From an uncultured Rikenellaceae bacterium (GTDB lineage: Bacteria; Bacteroidota; Bacteroidia; Bacteroidales; Rikenellaceae), in the NCBI GenBank assembly GCA_910588925.1, contig CAJURV010000040.1, positions 1 to 19,874 on the forward strand: a DNA stretch of 19,874 bases, given 5' to 3'. The first letter of the stretch is position 1. Each line of letters begins with the position of its first letter. This document shows, in pieces, positions 6,854 through 13,940 of this stretch. The notes beneath the pieces are model-generated. The model had not been told where the DNA came from and searched no databases. It was given only the letters and a program-made list of their open reading frames with translations. Both the position numbers and the translations under genes were made by a program.

Positions 6854-7952
6854 AGTCCCCCTGAAAGGGCCGCCGAAGGCACTGCTCACCGAAGCCCCGC
6901 CGTCCCTTGCGGCTCATGGCGTCGAGCCTGTTACGGTCGGCAAGCAGCTCCCGTGCCATGAGACCCATACGCTCTACCGCGTCGGCATCGGTGCATAGGA
7001 CGGCTCCGCCTATGGCTACGATAGCTTCGGCATTCTTGGTCTGATGATCCTCGGCTACCACCGACGAGGGCACGAACAGCGCGGGAGTGGCCGTCAACGA
7101 CAACTCGGTCACGGTGGATGCTCCGGAACGGGCGGCTACCAAGTCGGCTATGGAGTAGGCGTAATCCATACGGTCGATAAAGGGCACTACTTTAACATTG
7201 TCGGGAGTACCGTAAGACTTCATCCGTTCGACCATCTCGGCGTTGTAATAGCTTCCTGTCTGCCACAACAGGGAGAACGGCCTCTCCGATACTATCTGCG
7301 GCATGGCGGCCATGACAGCTTCGTTAATGACGCGTGCGCCGAGACTGCCTCCGGTCACCACCAACACAGGCAAGTCGGCCGGAAGCCCGAAGTGTGCGAA
7401 TGCCTCCGGATTCTTCTTGACGACGCCGTCGAAACTGCCACGTACCGGGTTGCCGGTGCGTACTATCTTGGCCGGTTCGAAGAAACGCTCCATGCCGTCG
7501 TACGATACGCACACTTTACGCGCCCTCTTGGCGAGCATCTTGTTGGCCAACCCCGCGAACGAGTTACCCTCCCATAGTACGGTGGGTATCCCTTTGCGCT
7601 GTGCCGCCCACAACAGAGGCAGACTGGCATAGCCGCCGAAGCCCACCACAGCGTCCGGCTTCTCGTCGCGCAACAGCTTGGAAGCCATTCTGAGGCTGCG
7701 TAACACCTTGAACGGCAACGCTAAGTTGTGCATGGTAAAACGACGCTGCAACCCCGATATGGGCAAACCCACTATGCGGTAACCGAGAGCGGGTATCTTG
7801 GTCATCTCCATCTTGCCATCGGCGCCTACGAAGATGATCTGGCAATCATCGTGACCGAACCTCTTTTTCAATGCCTCGGCTACGGCCACCGCCGGATAGA
7901 TGTGACCACCGGTGCCGCCGCCGCTAACTATAATCTTCCTCTTTTTCGTCAT
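6816..7952 (-). CDS. murG: UDP-GlcNAc:lipid I transferase MurG, with altered C-terminus
   Basis: MurG transfers GlcNAc from UDP-GlcNAc to lipid I to give lipid II at the inner face of the membrane. From the ATG at 7952 the product has 378 residues, with SGGGTGGHIYPA at 10-21, the linker-region GGSLGA at 201-206, and the donor-binding RSGAST (275-280) and EDHQTKNA (301-308). I prefer this start to the in-frame ATG at 8000, because MTKKRKIIVSGGGTGG is the normal family start. It overlaps the ftsW end by 29 nt. The body is normal to about SRKGRR (347-352). The last roughly 26 residues do not resemble the family, and at least the final 13 (DLLLSLDKRIRFR) are encoded by the dispersed repeat. The usual terminal helix is therefore replaced. 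All motifs for catalysis remain, so the enzyme may still work. Confidence 0.95.
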   Translation of the reverse strand: MTKKRKIIVSGGGTGGHIYPAVAVAEALKKRFGHDDCQIIFVGADGKMEMTKIPALGYRIVGLPISGLQRRFTMHNLALPFKVLRSLRMASKLLRDEKPDAVVGFGGYASLPLLWAAQRKGIPTVLWEGNSFAGLANKMLAKRARKVCVSYDGMERFFEPAKIVRTGNPVRGSFDGVVKKNPEAFAHFGLPADLPVLVVTGGSLGARVINEAVMAAMPQIVSERPFSLLWQTGSYYNAEMVERMKSYGTPDNVKVVPFIDRMDYAYSIADLVAARSGASTVTELSLTATPALFVPSSVVAEDHQTKNAEAIVAIGGAVLCTDADAVERMGLMARELLADRNRLDAMSRKGRRGFGEQCLRRPFQGDLLLSLDKRIRFR

Positions 7953-9417
7953 TGTCGTAATAGTCTCCGTAATTCCACTGTTCTTTGGTATCGTCCTCAT
8001 CCTCGGGGTTGTACCACACCACCCCCTGATAAGCTATCCTCTTCATGGTGTCGAGCTCGTCGACCTCCTCCTTCTTCCTGCTCTTTTTGCCTCTCTTCTC
8101 GCCGTCGTACTCTTCGAGCATCACATGTTGCCACTCCTCTATGTTGAGCCTGCGTTTCTCGGCTATCATACGTTCGTACTCTATGGCGTTCTGACGGCGA
8201 CTGACGCCGAGTATAATACCGAGCGACATGCAGGTGAAAAGCAACGACGACCCTCCGAGGCTTATGAGCGGCAGGGTCTGACCGGTAACCGGCGTGGCGT
8301 CCACCGACACGAGCATGTGAAGGAGCGCCTGCAACGTTATGGTGAGGCTCAACCCGAGCACTAAGAGCGCGGGAAAAGCGGTGTCGCACTTGCGGAATAT
8401 CACTATACTGCGGTAGAAGATCCACAGATAACACCCCAGCACGAAGAGGGCGCCCAGCAGACCGTACTCCTCTATTATGAAAGCGTATGCGTAATCGGAA
8501 TAGGGGTGGGGCAGGTTGGAACGTTGCGTGCTGTTGCCGGGCCCCCGTCCCATCAGCCACCCGGAGGCTACCGCCATTTTGGCCTGATAGGCCTGGAACT
8601 GTTCGTCGCTTATCTCCCCCTCTTTGTTCTCGTCGGTGACGAAGTGCTCCACACGGCTTATCCATGTGTCGACACGTCCCACGTCGAATATCTTGAGCAT
8701 GATCACTACGGCGGCGAAGACAACTACGGCGGCGCCTATCAGACGTCTTATCTCCGACCACCTGACACGCCCTATCACCAATATGATAAGGCATGTGGCC
8801 GCCATTATCACGGCCGTGGATAGGTTCGATACCATCACGAGCAGACAGGCCAAAGCCATAGGCATCAGCAGAGGGAGGGTTATCTCGTGAAGAATGCGGT
8901 AGTTACGGTCGGGATCGCGCCTCCAGTCCGATTTTCTGAACGACGGCAGTATGGGCATGGTAGCCATTATCTTCTGCTTGGAGGCCAAAAAGGCGGCGGT
9001 GTTGATGATGAGCGTGATCTTGACCAGCTCGGAGGGCTGAAAGGTGAAGCCCGTGCCGGGAATGCCCAGCCAGCGGGTGGCGCCGTTGTAGGTGACCCCC
9101 ACCACGAAGGTGAGCAACAACAACACTATGGAGAAGCGGAAGTTGCGCCGCGCCTTGTCGAAATAACGGCGATAGTTTATAAGGTGAAAAAGATATATTG
9201 TAGCCAGACCCAGAAGTATGAACCGCACCTGTCTTATGAGGAAATGGCTGGTGTCGCCGTCGAGCTTCTTGTAGGCCATAGAGGCGGTGGAGCTGTAGAC
9301 CACCAATATCGAAAATATGCACAGGATGACTATTATCATCCACAACGTCTTGTCGCCGCCGATGAACTCGCGATATACGCTCTTGTTTCTCTCTTTACCT
9401 TCGGAGCCGTTCATCAT
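7924..9417 (-). CDS. ftsW: Septal peptidoglycan glycosyltransferase FtsW
   Basis: FtsW is the SEDS-family membrane polymerase that links lipid II into septal glycan strands, normally with FtsI. The 497-residue product has about ten hydrophobic segments between residues 25 and 405, FQPSE at 126-130, the catalytic-region PHPYSDYAYAF with Asp308, and the signature TGQTLPLISLGGSS at 378-391. An unusual cytoplasmic tail of about 90 residues follows (408-497). It is very rich in K, E, D and Y, including EKRGKKSRKKEE and the acidic end DYYDNDEKEEDYS. The start overlaps the murD stop in an ATGA (9414-9417), so the two are translationally coupled. Its partner FtsI is not encoded in this window. Confidence 0.96.
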   Translation of the reverse strand: MMNGSEGKERNKSVYREFIGGDKTLWMIIVILCIFSILVVYSSTASMAYKKLDGDTSHFLIRQVRFILLGLATIYLFHLINYRRYFDKARRNFRFSIVLLLLTFVVGVTYNGATRWLGIPGTGFTFQPSELVKITLIINTAAFLASKQKIMATMPILPSFRKSDWRRDPDRNYRILHEITLPLLMPMALACLLVMVSNLSTAVIMAATCLIILVIGRVRWSEIRRLIGAAVVVFAAVVIMLKIFDVGRVDTWISRVEHFVTDENKEGEISDEQFQAYQAKMAVASGWLMGRGPGNSTQRSNLPHPYSDYAYAFIIEEYGLLGALFVLGCYLWIFYRSIVIFRKCDTAFPALLVLGLSLTITLQALLHMLVSVDATPVTGQTLPLISLGGSSLLFTCMSLGIILGVSRRQNAIEYERMIAEKRRLNIEEWQHVMLEEYDGEKRGKKSRKKEEVDELDTMKRIAYQGVVWYNPEDEDDTKEQWNYGDYYDNDEKEEDYS

Positions 9418-10784
9418 TCCCGTTCCTCTATTCTGCTTTTTATGAGGTTCATATTACGGACGCTCTCTTTAAACAGGCGTCCTCTCTCCTCGTAGTTCTT
9501 GAAAAGGTCGAAGCTGGCGCATGCCGGAGAGAGCAATACGCAATCGCCCGCATGGGTAACCGTAGCCACCCGCTCCATGGCTTCGTCGAGCGACGATGTG
9601 GAGTAGATGAACGGCACCACGCCCGTGAACGAGTCCATTAGCTTCCTGTTGTCGAGCCCCATGCAGATGAGCGTCCGCACCTTCTGACGGGCCAGCTCCT
9701 TGAGCCTCTCGTAGTCGTTGCCCTTGTCGGTGCCCCCGGCGATCCACACCGTAGGACGTGTCATACTCTCCAAAGCATACCACACCGAGTCGACGTTGGT
9801 GGCCTTGGAGTCGTTGATATAGAGCACGCCGCCCGTCTCCTCAACAACCTCCATGCGGTGCTCCACCCCACCGAACGAATAGAGCACATCTCTTATGGTA
9901 TCGTCGGGCACACCCGCCAACATGGCCGCCATAGCCGCCGCCATGGCGTTGTATATGTTATGAATGCCCTTTATCTTCATGGAGGCGGGATCTATCGTAA
10001 GCTCTCTGCCGCCGAGGCTGATGTTTATCCTGCCGCCGTCGAGATAGGCCCCCTCGAGCAGTGTGTCGCGCACGGTGAAAGGGAGACTGCGCATGGTCAT
10101 GTGCTCCTGGTGGTCGCACACGTATTTCATAGTCAACTCATCGTCCACCGAATAAATAAAGTTGTCCTCTGGGCGCTGGTTGCGTATTATTCGGAATTTG
10201 CTGGCGACATACTCGTCTATATTGTAGTGGTAGCGGTCGAGATGGTCGGGGGTGATGTTGGTGAGCACCGCTATGTCGCTCCTGAACGAGTAGGTGCCGT
10301 CGAGCTGGAAGCTGCTCAGCTCCAGTACGTACCAATCGCGGTCGGAGGTAGCCACCTGATAGGCGTAACTGTCGCCTATGTTGCCGCCGACGCCGACATT
10401 GAGACCGGCCGCTTTCAGCAACTCGTATATAAGGGTGGTGGTGGTGGTCTTGCCGTTGCTTCCAGTCACGCATATATGACGGGCCTTGCAATAGCGTCCG
10501 CCGAACTCTATCTCCGATATGACGGGTATGCCCTTGTCGCGTACGGCCTTTATGACCGGGGCTTCGTCGGGAATACCGGGACTTTTGATAACCTCGTCGG
10601 CATCCAATATCCTGTCGAGAGTGTGGCCCCCCTCTTCGAACTCTATCTTCTCGAGCACAAGGCGCGATTTATACTCCTCTTTGAGCTTTCCCGAGTCGGA
10701 GAGGAAGACGTCGAACCCCTCTTTGCGCGCGAGAACAGCGCTACCGAAACCGCTCTCTCCGCCTCCCAATATCACGATCTTCAT
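9414..10784 (-). CDS. murD: UDP-MurNAc-L-alanine--D-glutamate ligase MurD
   Basis: MurD adds D-glutamate to UDP-MurNAc-L-Ala in the cytoplasm. The 456-residue protein has the N-terminal loop LGGGESGFGSAVLAR (6-20), the conserved KSPGIP (67-72), the ATP loop VTGSNGKTTTTTLI (106-119), the domain-2 signature TNITPDHLDRY, and the C-terminal substrate regions NDSKATN and LLSPACASFDLF. Size and motifs are normal. It directly abuts mraY upstream and overlaps ftsW downstream by 4 nt, so it belongs to the same transcript. Confidence 0.98.
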   Translation of the reverse strand: MKIVILGGGESGFGSAVLARKEGFDVFLSDSGKLKEEYKSRLVLEKIEFEEGGHTLDRILDADEVIKSPGIPDEAPVIKAVRDKGIPVISEIEFGGRYCKARHICVTGSNGKTTTTTLIYELLKAAGLNVGVGGNIGDSYAYQVATSDRDWYVLELSSFQLDGTYSFRSDIAVLTNITPDHLDRYHYNIDEYVASKFRIIRNQRPEDNFIYSVDDELTMKYVCDHQEHMTMRSLPFTVRDTLLEGAYLDGGRINISLGGRELTIDPASMKIKGIHNIYNAMAAAMAAMLAGVPDDTIRDVLYSFGGVEHRMEVVEETGGVLYINDSKATNVDSVWYALESMTRPTVWIAGGTDKGNDYERLKELARQKVRTLICMGLDNRKLMDSFTGVVPFIYSTSSLDEAMERVATVTHAGDCVLLSPACASFDLFKNYEERGRLFKESVRNMNLIKSRIEERE

Positions 10785-12026
10785 CTATCTTATCTTTAAC
10801 GTTACCAATGTTATGGCGGCCAACAACAACTGCACTATCCAAAAACGCGTCACTATCTTGACCTCGAAATAGCCCTTCTTCTGGTAGTGGTGGTGAAGCG
10901 GAGCCATGAGCAATATGCGTCGTCCCTCGCCGTACTTTCTCTTGGTATACTTGAACCATCCCACCTGCACCAATACCGACAGACTCTCTACCAGGAATAT
11001 GCCGCAGAGCACCGGCAACAACAGCTCTTTCCTTATGAGCAATGCCAGCGTGGCTATGATGCCGCCTATGGCTAACGACCCCGTGTCGCCCATGAACACC
11101 TGCGCAGGGAAACTGTTGTACCACAGAAAGCCCACCAATGCCCCCACGAACGCACATGTATATACGAACAACTCGCCGGAGAAAGGTATATACATTATCC
11201 CCAGATAGTTGGCATATATGATATTGCCGGAGAAGTAGGCCAGCAGCCCCAGTACCACCCCTATTGTGGCGGAGGTGCCGGCAGCCAGACCGTCCAGACC
11301 GTCGGTCAGGTTGGCGCTGTTGGATACGGCAGTCACTATGAATATGGCGGCCAGCACGTATACTACCCAACTCCATGTGTGATCATCTTTCTCGAACGGG
11401 AAGATATCGCCGTAGTCGAACTCGTTGCCTTTGACAAAGGGTATGGTGGTGAGGGCCTGTTTCTCGGCCGGTGTGAGGTAGACCACCTGCTGCGAGCCGT
11501 TGCGCTCCGTCATCACTATCTTCTCGGCATCGTCGGTGCGTACGGTGCGGCGTACCGTAATATCGTCGCAGTGCCACATGGCGAGGCCTATTATCAACCC
11601 TAAGCCCACCTGACCGACTATCTTGAAGCGTCCGTTAAGCCCCTCCTTGTTTTTTCTGAATACCTTGATGTAGTCGTCCAGAAAGCCTATCAGCCCCAGC
11701 CATACGGTGGCCACTATCATAAGCTGCACGTAGACGTTGCTAAGGTCGCAGAACAACACCGTGGGCACCAATATGGAGAGCAGGATGATGAGACCGCCCA
11801 TAGTGGGGGTGCCGCGCTTCTCCAACTGTCCCTCGAGCCCTAAGTTACGCACCTCCTCGCCTATCTGACGCCGTTGCAACATGTGTATGATCTTTATGCC
11901 GAACGCTATGGCGATCGTAAGAGCCGTGATTATAGCCATGGCTCCGCGGAAAGAGATGTACCCGAACATACCCATGCCGGGCAGATTGGTGTGGTGTGAA
12001 AGCCATTCGGCTATGTGATAGAACAT
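10785..12026 (-). CDS. mraY: Phospho-MurNAc-pentapeptide transferase MraY
   Basis: MraY moves phospho-MurNAc-pentapeptide from UDP to undecaprenyl phosphate, making lipid I in the inner membrane. The product has 413 residues and many hydrophobic helices. Catalytic motifs are present: FLDDYIK with Asp117 and Asp118, NSANLTDGLDG at 236-246, FMGDTGS at 311-317, and PLHHHYQKKG at 376-385. It is about 50 residues longer than the E. coli enzyme because of a polar insert at about 152-218, between membrane segments. Such an insert is common in Bacteroidota. The stop abuts the murD start. Upstream is a 189-nt gap to murE, the longest spacing within the murE-to-murG block. Confidence 0.98.
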   Translation of the reverse strand: MFYHIAEWLSHHTNLPGMGMFGYISFRGAMAIITALTIAIAFGIKIIHMLQRRQIGEEVRNLGLEGQLEKRGTPTMGGLIILLSILVPTVLFCDLSNVYVQLMIVATVWLGLIGFLDDYIKVFRKNKEGLNGRFKIVGQVGLGLIIGLAMWHCDDITVRRTVRTDDAEKIVMTERNGSQQVVYLTPAEKQALTTIPFVKGNEFDYGDIFPFEKDDHTWSWVVYVLAAIFIVTAVSNSANLTDGLDGLAAGTSATIGVVLGLLAYFSGNIIYANYLGIMYIPFSGELFVYTCAFVGALVGFLWYNSFPAQVFMGDTGSLAIGGIIATLALLIRKELLLPVLCGIFLVESLSVLVQVGWFKYTKRKYGEGRRILLMAPLHHHYQKKGYFEVKIVTRFWIVQLLLAAITLVTLKIR

Positions 12027-12165
12027 CTTCTATGTGTTTTGCAGCGGCCTGAACCGCATCCGTTAAAATAATCGTCTTCTTACCCCGCCGTCGGCCGAAC
12101 ACATCCGGCAAGCCGAAATAATATCGAGGAGCTTGAGGCGGGTGGCCCCGGGTCGATTGTGGCCT

Positions 12166-12203
12166 TTAAAGCGTTACGCTCGCAAGTATCGGACTCGCTT
12201 TAA
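12166..12203. other. Inverted repeat in the murE-mraY spacer
   Basis: TTAAAGCG at 12166-12173 and CGCTTTAA at 12196-12203 form an 8-bp inverted repeat with a 22-nt spacer, just past the murE stop. There is no T-run beside it, so it is not a standard terminator. It could be an RNA structure or chance. The rest of the 12027-12215 gap shows no convincing promoter. Confidence 0.3.
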
Positions 12204-12215
12204 CCTATACCCGAA

Positions 12216-13688
12216 TCACTCAGAGAAGAGGCTCGCTATCTCCTCTTTGTCGTCGAAGTGGTGGCGCACTCCCTCTATCTCCTGATAGTTTTCGTGTCCC
12301 TTGCCGGCGATCAGTATTATGTCGCCCTCGCCGTTACGGCCTCCCTCTGCCATAGCCGCCGCCATTCGTATAGCTTCGCGGCGGTCGGAGATAACGACGT
12401 AACGTCCTTTGCTCTCCATGCCCGACTCGGTGATGCCTTTTCGCATATCCTCCAATATATCCTCCGGCTTCTCGAAGCGGGGATTGTCGGAGGTTAGTAT
12501 GAGAAAATCGCTGTTTTTCAACCCTATGACAGCCATCTCCGGACGTTTGGTCTTGTCGCGGTTGCCGCCGCAACCAACCACCGTTATTATGCGGCTACGC
12601 CCTTTGCGTATCTCCCCTATGGTGTCGAGCACGTTCTCGAGAGCGTCGGGGGTGTGGGCATAGTCGACTATGGCGGTGACGCCTTCGGGAGAGGTGACGT
12701 AATCGAAGCGTCCCGATACCGAGTGCAACATACTCAGCTGTCGCAACACCTCCTCGCGGGGAGCGCCGAGCAGAACGGCCGCGCCGTATACCGCCGTGAG
12801 ATTATAGGCGTTGAAGCGTCCTATGAAACGCACCCACACGTCATGTCCGTCGATATCGAGCTCCATGCCGCCGAAGATGGCTTCCACTATGCGGCATTTG
12901 AAATCGGCCGGGCTCTTGAGCGCATAGCGGTATGCTTTGGCCCTGGTGTTCTGTACCATCACCGAACCGTTGCGATCGTCGCCGTTGACAAGGGCAAACG
13001 CCTCACCCGGCAACATGTCGAAGAAACCTTTCTTGGCTGCTATGTAGGCGGCGAAGGTCTTATGATAGTCGAGATGGTCGTGCGTTATGTTGGTGAATAT
13101 GCCGCCTACGAAATGCAGACCCTCTATGCGGTGCTGTACCACACTGTGGGAACTTACCTCCATGAAGCAATAGTCGCACCCCTCGTCGGCCATCTGGCGC
13201 AACAACTCGTTGAGACGTATGCTGTCGGGCGTGGTGTGGGTCGACTCCACGCGCCGTTCGCCTATGCGATATACTACAGTGGATACGAGGCCAGCTTTAT
13301 AGCCCATTGCGGTGAACATGTCGTAGAGCAGGGTGGCCGTGGTAGTCTTGCCGTTGGTGCCGGTGACGCCCACCAATTTGAGCCTCTTGCTCGGCTCGCC
13401 GTAGAAGAGCGACGCTACACGCCCGAGCTCCAGAGCGGTATCGGCCACCGACACGTACGCGACACCCTCCCGCAACTCCTCCGGCATAGTCTGGCATAAC
13501 ACCGCAGAAGCACCCCGCTCCACGGCCTGACCTATGAAGCGATGACCGTCGACAGCCGTACCCGGCACAGCCACGAACAACGACCCCGGCGCCACTGTGC
13601 GCGAGTCGCATGTAACGGAGGTTATCTCCTTGTCCAAGGAGCCCTCCGATGCTATTATGTCGCTGTGCGACAACAGCTCTTTCAACAT
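12216..13688 (-). CDS. murE: UDP-MurNAc-tripeptide synthetase MurE, meso-diaminopimelate type
   Basis: MurE adds the third stem-peptide residue. Starting at the ATG at 13688 gives 490 residues beginning MLKELLSHSDI, the family norm. The longer frame to 13748 adds 20 unlikely residues and would place the promoter inside the gene. Motifs in this numbering are DSRTVAPGSLFVA (28-40), the ATP loop VTGTNGKTTTATLL (108-121), the conserved THDHLDYHK (202-210), YAHTPDALE (343-351), DNPR (401-404) and GKGHE (462-466). DNPR is the known marker for use of meso-diaminopimelate rather than lysine. It is the first gene of the cluster here, with a -7 box just upstream. The usual preceding genes ftsI, ftsL, rsmH and mraZ are absent. 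Confidence 0.97.
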   Translation of the reverse strand: MLKELLSHSDIIASEGSLDKEITSVTCDSRTVAPGSLFVAVPGTAVDGHRFIGQAVERGASAVLCQTMPEELREGVAYVSVADTALELGRVASLFYGEPSKRLKLVGVTGTNGKTTTATLLYDMFTAMGYKAGLVSTVVYRIGERRVESTHTTPDSIRLNELLRQMADEGCDYCFMEVSSHSVVQHRIEGLHFVGGIFTNITHDHLDYHKTFAAYIAAKKGFFDMLPGEAFALVNGDDRNGSVMVQNTRAKAYRYALKSPADFKCRIVEAIFGGMELDIDGHDVWVRFIGRFNAYNLTAVYGAAVLLGAPREEVLRQLSMLHSVSGRFDYVTSPEGVTAIVDYAHTPDALENVLDTIGEIRKGRSRIITVVGCGGNRDKTKRPEMAVIGLKNSDFLILTSDNPRFEKPEDILEDMRKGITESGMESKGRYVVISDRREAIRMAAAMAEGGRNGEGDIILIAGKGHENYQEIEGVRHHFDDKEEIASLFSE

Positions 13689-13711
13689 ATTCCCCGAAAT
13701 TATACGATGGC

Positions 13712-13719
13712 CAAAATTA
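13712..13719 (-). promoter_or_regulatory. murE: Promoter -7 box for murE and the dcw operon
   Basis: TAATTTTG on the minus strand is an exact match to TAnnTTTG and lies 23 nt before the chosen murE start, implying a very short leader. A TTTG lies 26 nt further upstream, wider than the usual spacing of about 19-21. A small hairpin (TTTCCCG, loop GAA, CGGGAAA, at 13726-13742) falls between the two elements and could be an operator, although this is speculative. Since glgP terminates upstream, the operon needs a start site here. Confidence 0.55.
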
Positions 13720-13861
13720 CACTTTTTTCCCGGAACGGGAAAGGGCAAACCGATTTTTTCGACGCGGCTGTCTCATGAAAACACTTTCGGAGAAGTTCCT
13801 TTGTAACTCCCCCGGAAAGACCCGCCTGGAGACAACATCTACACCCGTAACATCGGGCAAT

Positions 13862-13940
13862 GTGGTCGTAATGCCGGAATAAAAAAAGGGTGTTGGCAAA
13901 GTTTGCCAACACCCTTTTTTTATTCCGGCATTACGACCAC
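13862..13940. terminator. Perfect 79-nt palindrome and bidirectional terminator at the 3' end of the glycogen fusion gene
   Basis: All 39 positions on each side of the central G at 13901 pair without mismatch. The inner part (13888-13914) is a 13-bp GC-rich stem flanked by A7 on one side and T7 on the other, a textbook terminator in both directions. The pairing continues outwards through another 19 bp beyond the A/T tracts. The right arm includes the stop codon at 13931-13933 and the last codons of the glycogen gene, so the gene end is copied in inverted form at 13862-13871. The stretch 13749-13861 shows no gene. Confidence 0.95.

Noticed and set aside
9858..10799. 313-codon plus-strand frame antisense to murD
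   Set aside because: A shadow of murD, which has all Mur-ligase motifs on the other strand.
11845..12111. Minus-strand 88-codon frame in the murE-mraY spacer (start MPDVFGRRRGKKTIILTDAV)
   Set aside because: The first 28 residues look mildly protein-like, but the rest overlaps the start of mraY in another frame and no promoter or known family supports it.
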